Shown: positions 61,601 to 64,000 of the stretch, in pieces
How the letters are laid out: every line of letters starts with the position of its first letter
How positions within the stretch are numbered: position 1 is the stretch's first letter
Origin: Adhaeribacter aquaticus DSM 16391
Lineage (GTDB): Bacteria > Bacteroidota > Bacteroidia > Cytophagales > Hymenobacteraceae
Reading direction: 5' to 3'
DNA length: 64,000 nt
Assembly (NCBI RefSeq): GCF_000473365.1
Contig: NZ_KI421517.1
Coordinates: 3,614,634-3,678,633, forward strand
Notes under the pieces: model-generated
Seen by the model: the letters and a program-made list of their open reading frames with translations, nothing else
Databases searched by the model: none
What the model was told of the DNA's origin: nothing
Position numbers and translations under genes: made by a program

Positions 61601-62012
61601 GCTGAATTACACCAGAGCAGCTGCTATGTCGGGTAGTGGTGATGCCCGCCAGTATATTTTATCTGAAATTAAAAACCGGTACATACCTGGAACAAATGAA
61701 ACTTCTGACATTCCGGCATTTAGTGCTACCAATCGGGTATTTACCCAATCCAGCCGTTTTGTTGAAAAAGGTGATTTCATCCGCTTAAAGAATGTTAGCT
61801 TATCATACCAGGTGCCTGCAGCCTTGCTGCGGAATAAAGGTAATATCCGGGTTTTTGGTAGTGCTACTAACTTATGGACCATCACCGAATACAAAGGTAT
61901 AGACCCAGAATCGAGCAATATTGGTGCCGGAACAGATACTGCCCAAGGTATTGATTACGGTGCTTATCCAAACTCCAAAACTTACACGGTAGGTTTAAAC
62001 TTAACCTTTTAA
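58605..62012 (+). CDS. SusC/RagA-type TonB-linked outer-membrane transporter with STN domain
   Basis: This 1135-residue protein imports a glycan or sugar derivative with its SusD partner. After a signal peptide (about 1-25) come an STN domain (about 45-115, SLKESLLEVGSKYNVHIFFKTEF), a carboxypeptidase-like domain (about 150-235, ITGKITDERGEGIPGVTVVLKGT), a plug (EVVVVGYGTQRKTDVTGALSSI, then DASSTAIYGSRGANGVVIITTKKGKKG) and a long barrel ending TVGLNLTF. The STN domain links it to the FecR protein encoded upstream. It is followed after 21 bases by susD. Confidence 0.95.
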   Translation: MKKVVRNVSSCLLLYSCIFQPSYGQVLASNVPLKKDRTSTQQTRSISLKESLLEVGSKYNVHIFFKTEFVQNKIVVLEAKAGQKTSVENELKSLLVPHNLVYKKVSENFYVISPKEEASLLLPDAALVNERYESLVNEQQQELDADNLAIQITGKITDERGEGIPGVTVVLKGTSNGTTSNPNGTYSLNVPTGSENGVLVFSYIGYTAQEVSINNRSVINVQLAPDTKALEEVVVVGYGTQRKTDVTGALSSISTKEFAQQPVTRVDQVLQGRAAGVQVTQAGGAPGGEARVRIRGANSVLGNNDPLYVVDGFVGADFTTVNPNDIESIQVLKDASSTAIYGSRGANGVVIITTKKGKKGGVQVNYEGQAITSEVIKRWDVLNAQEFAETANARSAALGSSPIFTPAQMENIRQNPRGTDWQDLVFRRANGQQHQLGVSGGNDKTTFLISGNYLNQDGIIENTSYKRYTLRSNIATQVNDKMSLRLNISGSRLMNHNTGLQSGTANPVVQALAWSPTTPARDANGSITATDPVGSVAVNPLALLYDRNTDVERNIINAIGGINYKLPIKGLALDLQYAVNYLNGENKTFNGLVVTRNNANASRFSSEQITLQSTNSLTYNRTFNEVHSINAVAVFEAQKFTDNNFTATSNSLLYPELGYYNLSLAGSYTPTSGYNEWGLLSTLGRINYGFKDKYLLTVAVRRDASSKFAKGNQASVFPSIGVGYNLAEEDLIKNLNLFSTLKLRGSWGMTGSQAINPYATMSRYNTNAPVAFSIAGVSSGIQLGNPGNRNLRWETTKQKDIGIELGFFNGRLTFEGDYFVKNTVDLLLNRSLPAYVGGGTQTINVGEIQNKGFEFAIGATILEKEGLSWTSNLNMSTVKNQVVSLGGIAPRIGQGTNVGAGMSTTNEFMLIPGQSLGSYWGIKYLGTWKPNEADLAAKYDAKPGDSRYEDLNNDGRITTDDFQVIGKGIPTTTAGWNNIFNYKAFTLNVFFTGVFGIDKLNYTRAAAMSGSGDARQYILSEIKNRYIPGTNETSDIPAFSATNRVFTQSSRFVEKGDFIRLKNVSLSYQVPAALLRNKGNIRVFGSATNLWTITEYKGIDPESSNIGAGTDTAQGIDYGAYPNSKTYTVGLNLTF

Positions 62013-62033
62013 CCATTTGAAATAGCTATTAAA

Positions 62034-63521
62034 ATGAAAAAGATAAATATACTTTTACTCGCTGCCCTATTATTAGCTGGCACAGGTTGTAAAGATTATT
62101 TGGAAGAAGAGGCCAACGGAGCCTTATTGGGGGCTGGTGCCTTAAAATCGGTCCAAGGTTTAGAAGCTGCATTAACCGGTACTTACAAAGGTTTGCAGAA
62201 TACCTGGGGAACCGGCTTTGTGCATGCTACTGCTATTGCGGCTACTATGGGCGGAGATGATGTAACTACGCATAAAGCCAGTAACAAAGCAGATTTTCGG
62301 GAGTTTGATCAGTTTGCAGTTCCGGCAACAAACCAAAGAACCCAGGCTTTATACAGCGGTTGTTACAAAGCTATTCAGGGCGCTAATAATGTAATTGCAA
62401 ATTATAAAAATACGGTAGCCATTTCTGATGCTGATAAAGCCAGGGTAGAGGCTATTGCCGGGGAAGCTTATTTCTTAAGAGCCTTCTCTTATTTCTGGTT
62501 AGTTCGGCTTTACGGTAGTATTCCGCTTATTACGCAAGCTGAGTTTTCAGATGAAATGCTAACCATGACCAAGTCAGGACCAGCTGATGTTTATAAACTA
62601 ATTGAGGCTGATTTGCTGGAAGCTGAAAAAATGATGCCTAATGCTAAAAGAAACCCAGGCCGGCCAAATAAAGGAACAGTAAAAGCGTATATGGCAGAGG
62701 TATATTTAACTCAAGCCGGATGGCCTTTAAAGCAAACTGATAAATATGCGCTGGCGGCTGCCAAAGCAAAGGAAGTAATAGACAACCGTGCTACGTATGG
62801 ATTTAGTTTATTACCTACCTACGCTGAGGTATTTGAGAATGATCCTGGTAAAAATGGAACTGCCGAAGCTGTATTTCAATTATCAACTTTCATGGGGGTA
62901 GGCTCTACAACCAATGCCAATTATGGCTGGTCGGCTATGCCGGGTGAGGAATCAGGTTGGGATGACTTCTTTGCCGAAATAAACTTCTTTAATAATTTCC
63001 CGGCTGGGCCAAGAAAAGATGTAACGTTTAGAACTAATTTTAAAAAAGCAGATGGTTCTACCGTTTCGTGGCAACAAAGCCAGACGCAACATCCATACTA
63101 TCAGAAGTTTTATATAAAAGGAGAAGTTAAAAACTGGGCTTCTTCTGTGCCGGAAACACTGATGCGGTATGCGCATGTGTTAACCATGTACGCCGAAGCT
63201 AAGGCCAGAACACCACAAGGACCTGATCAGTTAGCTTATAATGCTTTAAATATGATAAGAGAAAGAGCTGGCTTAGCGCCAATTGCTTTTGGCTCTTTAT
63301 CGCCGCAGGAATTTGCCAATGCCGTGGTGCAGGAGCGTGCCTGGGAATTTGCAGCCGAAAGAACCCGGTGGTTTGATTTGGTTCGGTTGGAAATGGTAGA
63401 AGCTGCTAATGCCAATAAGCATCCCAATGATTTAGCTGTAATTGGGTCTATCAGCAAAGAGGATTATACCTTTCCGCTTCCATTCTCAGAAACTTCTGTT
63501 AATCCAAATTTAGGTAAATAG
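62034..63521 (+). CDS. SusD/RagB-type substrate-binding lipoprotein
   Basis: This 495-residue outer-membrane lipoprotein has a lipobox TGC (Cys19) and the SusD fold of helical TPR pairs. Typical segments are GEAYFLRAFSYFWLVRLYGSIPLITQ, GTVKAYMAEVYLTQAGWPL, YAHVLTMYAEAKAR and QERAWEFAAERTRWFDLVRLEMV. With the SusC protein it forms the lidded import complex. The substrate is not known but, from context, may be a galactonate-containing or sugar-acid compound. A terminator-like hairpin separates it from the next gene. Confidence 0.94.
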   Translation: MKKINILLLAALLLAGTGCKDYLEEEANGALLGAGALKSVQGLEAALTGTYKGLQNTWGTGFVHATAIAATMGGDDVTTHKASNKADFREFDQFAVPATNQRTQALYSGCYKAIQGANNVIANYKNTVAISDADKARVEAIAGEAYFLRAFSYFWLVRLYGSIPLITQAEFSDEMLTMTKSGPADVYKLIEADLLEAEKMMPNAKRNPGRPNKGTVKAYMAEVYLTQAGWPLKQTDKYALAAAKAKEVIDNRATYGFSLLPTYAEVFENDPGKNGTAEAVFQLSTFMGVGSTTNANYGWSAMPGEESGWDDFFAEINFFNNFPAGPRKDVTFRTNFKKADGSTVSWQQSQTQHPYYQKFYIKGEVKNWASSVPETLMRYAHVLTMYAEAKARTPQGPDQLAYNALNMIRERAGLAPIAFGSLSPQEFANAVVQERAWEFAAERTRWFDLVRLEMVEAANANKHPNDLAVIGSISKEDYTFPLPFSETSVNPNLGK

Positions 63522-63541
63522 TTTTTTGATTGTTGAATTGC

Positions 63542-63575
63542 TCTCTCCTGGTTTTAGTGATAAAACCAGGAGAGA
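63542..63575. terminator. 15-bp perfect inverted repeat between susD and the third dehydratase
   Basis: TCTCTCCTGGTTTTA (63542-63556) and its complement (63561-63575) enclose a GTGA loop, 20 bases after susD. It is not followed by a T run, so it may allow readthrough or protect the susD 3' end. Confidence 0.6.
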
Positions 63576-63666
63576 ATAAAACTAATAATTATAATATCCA
63601 CCCCATCACAATAAAGGGTTAGCGCTTATCCTGCGTGAAAACCTTTGCTAAAGAAATAAAATGCTT

Positions 63667-64000
63667 ATGAATCAAAATGACTTCCCTCAGGATGTTAGTC
63701 GCCGGGATAGTATTAAAAAATTAGGATTAGGGTCGGCCGCTGGCTTATTAGGTTTATTTGGCGGCATATCAGGTGCCGAAGCCAAAGAACGGGACCAAGA
63801 TAAATTTACCTATGCTAAAGGTGTAGCGCCAATTAAAATTAAAAGTGTTAGAGCCATTGGTACAGCTCCTCAGGGGCCAAACCTGGTGGTAGTGCGGGTA
63901 GATACAACAGAACCAGGCTTATACGGCTTAGGGTGTGCAACCTTTACCCAACGGGCTGAGGTAGTGGTAACAGCAATAGACCGGTATTTAAATGATCTTT
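63667..64000 (+). CDS. Third Tat-exported enolase-superfamily enzyme (cut by window edge)
   Basis: Only the first 111 codons are in the window. The protein starts with a twin-arginine signal (SRRDSIKKLGLGSAAGLLGLF, Ala-rich cleavage region) and enters the capping domain of the mandelate racemase/ManD-RspA-like subgroup (GPNLVVVRVDTTEPGLYGLGCATFTQR). The metal ligands lie beyond the window, so the substrate class is only suggested by context. An in-frame ATG at 63661 gives two extra residues (ML). It follows the SusD hairpin. Confidence 0.8.
   Translation, partial: MNQNDFPQDVSRRDSIKKLGLGSAAGLLGLFGGISGAEAKERDQDKFTYAKGVAPIKIKSVRAIGTAPQGPNLVVVRVDTTEPGLYGLGCATFTQRAEVVVTAIDRYLNDL

Overview
The window looks like chromosomal DNA of a Bacteroidota bacterium, most likely Cytophagales (Hymenobacteraceae/Adhaeribacter-like; this placement is inference). 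The grounds are: AT-leaning sequence, few Shine-Dalgarno sites, TAnnTTTG -7 promoter elements, a SusC/SusD pair with a FecR regulator, type III glutamine synthetase (GlnN), the long form of IspG and the order groEL-groES-secG. No tRNA, rRNA, CRISPR array, insertion sequence or prophage was seen.

Layout. 1-11.1 kb is a minus-strand housekeeping block: groEL (cut by the window edge), groES, secG, a TPR protein, lptE, a sigma-54 activator, miaB, pabB, a secreted TPR protein, a zinc-ribbon coiled-coil protein and a Nif3-like protein. 11.1-22.7 kb holds lpxK, a putative porin, miaE, a secreted protein of unknown function, an orphan FtsX-type permease, an NfeD/SPFH membrane pair, a small outer-membrane protein and ispG. 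22.8-35.2 kb holds a TonB-dependent receptor, glnA (type III), an LtaS-like sulfatase-fold membrane enzyme, mtaB, a GntP permease with glycerate kinase, a lone CheY-like receiver and a DUF4268 protein. 35.3-43.3 kb holds a secreted GH36 alpha-galactosidase, a secreted repeat protein, an outer-membrane-type protein with a two-component pair, and a beta-hydroxyacid dehydrogenase. 43.3-48.7 kb holds an MHS-type transporter, a decayed TolC-family pseudogene, an ECF sigma factor, a single-pass membrane protein and an FG-GAP lipoprotein.

48.8-64.0 kb is a sugar-acid catabolic locus and the most interesting part. A minus-strand operon (BNR/Asp-box hydrolase, 2-dehydro-3-deoxygalactonokinase, KDPG/KDPGal aldolase, MFS transporter) diverges from a LacI regulator. 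Downstream of the regulator lie two enolase-superfamily dehydratases, FecR, SusC, SusD and the start of a third enolase-superfamily enzyme. Together they can encode a De Ley-Doudoroff-type D-galactonate route (dehydratase, kinase, aldolase). All three enolase-superfamily proteins begin with twin-arginine signals, so dehydration of the sugar acid may occur in the periplasm, with the 2-keto-3-deoxy acid imported by the MFS carrier. Palindromes centred on TTAATCGATTAA-like sequence lie at three promoter positions around lacI and are candidate operators. The FecR gene has no adjacent sigma factor; the only ECF gene in view is about 11 kb away.
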